Shown in pieces: positions 4,264 through 5,034 of a stretch of DNA of 5,034 bases; position 1 is the stretch's first letter, and every line of letters starts with the position of its first letter. A program made the translations under genes and the position numbers. The notes under the pieces are model-generated. The model made no database searches, was not told the origin of the DNA, and saw only the letters and a program-made list of their open reading frames with translations. The stretch spans positions 1 through 5,034 of the forward strand of contig JAHHMJ010000208.1 in NCBI GenBank assembly GCA_018678395.1, read 5' to 3'. The stretch is from Gemmatimonadota bacterium (GTDB lineage Bacteria > Gemmatimonadota > Gemmatimonadetes > Longimicrobiales > Gaopeijiaceae).

Positions 4264-5034
4264 GCAGTCGAAGTCCGCATTCCGTTCGACCGTGACGCTC
4301 CAGAGCCCGTTCATGTCGACGCGGATCGCGATGTCGCCGTGGACGTTCGTGCAGTAGGTCTCGGCGCGGGCGTTCAGGGTGTTCGCCGCCCGTTGGCGGG
4401 GGTGGGACGCTCCGTTCGCACTCACCACGTGCAGCTGTGCCCCGGTGTGGTCCAGCCACTGCGAGGCCGAGGACTGGCCCAGCCCGTCGTCGAAGATCGC
4501 GTCGTTGGCGCCATGATGGCCGACCTTGAGGACCGTGAGGTCCGAGGTCAGGTCCCCGTAGGTGTTCCTCCAGCGGCCGTTGGCCTCCACCTCGCCGTCC
4601 CCCGTGAGGAAGAGACGGAACGCGCCCCTGGCCACCAGGACACCGATGGAGCCGTCGTTCAACTCCTGACTCCCCGCGCTCCGGTTGTCCAGGTAGCGCG
4701 TCAGGGGCGGGAGAATCGTGAGCTCGGTACCTCCGGCGAGGGTCTCTTCGAGCGGGGTCGCCGGAATCACGACCTCGTCGGCCCCGGCGGTCGCATTGGC
4801 GATGAACGAGGTGTACTCGGTGAAGCTGCGTACCTGGCCGTTGTGATAGAAGGTCTCGACGCGGGCTCCGTCGAGGACGTCGGGCATCCCGCGGAAGTGG
4901 TCGGTGTGCGCGTGGGTGAGGAGAAGTCCCCGAAGCTCCGAGACGCCGAGCGCCGCGAGCCGCGTGTGTACGTAGTCCTCGTCGTCCCCGTCGGTGCCCG
5001 CCGGACCGGCGTCCACCAGGAAGTGGTCCAGGCC
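4237..5034 (-). CDS. ComEC-like metallo-beta-lactamase-fold hydrolase (partial, 5' end beyond window)
   Basis: The 265 visible residues start GLDHFLVDAGP at the right edge. The LVDAG strand normally lies tens of residues inside the MBL fold, so the true start is outside and the in-window GTG at 5016 is not it. Metal-site motifs are THAHTDH (40-46), the Asp of LTGDGE (146), and VGHHG (172-176). The order LNDGSIGVLV, LFLTGDGE, VLKVGHHG and SHP follows the hydrolase domain of the ComEC/Rec2 competence family and its stand-alone relatives. No membrane segment is visible in this portion. Likely a zinc-dependent hydrolase of a phosphodiester or related bond; the substrate is unknown. The only two cysteines are near the C-terminus (228 and 257), which would suit a disulphide in an exported protein. 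The last 27 bases overlap the convergent rmlB 3' end. Confidence 0.85.
   Translation of the reverse strand, partial: GLDHFLVDAGPAGTDGDDEDYVHTRLAALGVSELRGLLLTHAHTDHFRGMPDVLDGARVETFYHNGQVRSFTEYTSFIANATAGADEVVIPATPLEETLAGGTELTILPPLTRYLDNRSAGSQELNDGSIGVLVARGAFRLFLTGDGEVEANGRWRNTYGDLTSDLTVLKVGHHGANDAIFDDGLGQSSASQWLDHTGAQLHVVSANGASHPRQRAANTLNARAETYCTNVHGDIAIRVDMNGLWSVTVERNADFDCLPGDDAIT

Overview
This is a GC-rich bacterial window with strongly G/C-ending codons. It holds four confident protein genes. Their character fits a free-living, respiring Gram-negative: lipoproteins, a multihaem c-type cytochrome, a PNGG/ITW-type beta-sandwich domain, and dTDP-sugar synthesis. The style recalls Gemmatimonadota or related FCB-type lineages. 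That is an impression from protein style, because no marker gene is present.

Layout from left to right. Bases 1-321 hold no confident gene: a possible 30-codon tail of an upstream + strand gene (stop at 91-93), then one full and one truncated copy of a dispersed repeat. At 322-1116 (-) is a lipoprotein made of about eight MORN/YwqK-type repeats. At 1117-1291 is an intergenic stretch with two stem-loops and a run of six GGG tracts. At 1292-2806 (-) is an octahaem c-type cytochrome lipoprotein with an N-terminal Ig-like domain. At 2807-3102 is a divergent intergenic region with a weak promoter-like site and a third copy of the repeat. At 3103-4263 (+) is a dTDP-glucose 4,6-dehydratase (rmlB). 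At 4237-5034 (-) is a ComEC-like metallo-beta-lactamase-fold hydrolase, cut by the right edge. Its 3' end overlaps that of rmlB by 27 bases.

The cytochrome and the repeat lipoprotein share a strand and may be co-transcribed, although 175 bases with strong hairpins separate them. The first is a likely envelope electron carrier; the role of the second is unknown. rmlB makes dTDP-4-keto-6-deoxyglucose for rhamnose or another deoxysugar of the cell surface, but no rmlA, rmlC or rmlD is in view. The four genes do not form an obvious single pathway.

I find no convincing new defence, mobile or regulatory system. The best leads are the roughly 95-base intergenic repeat family (three copies at two sites), the octahaem cytochrome architecture, and the structured RNA between the two lipoprotein genes.
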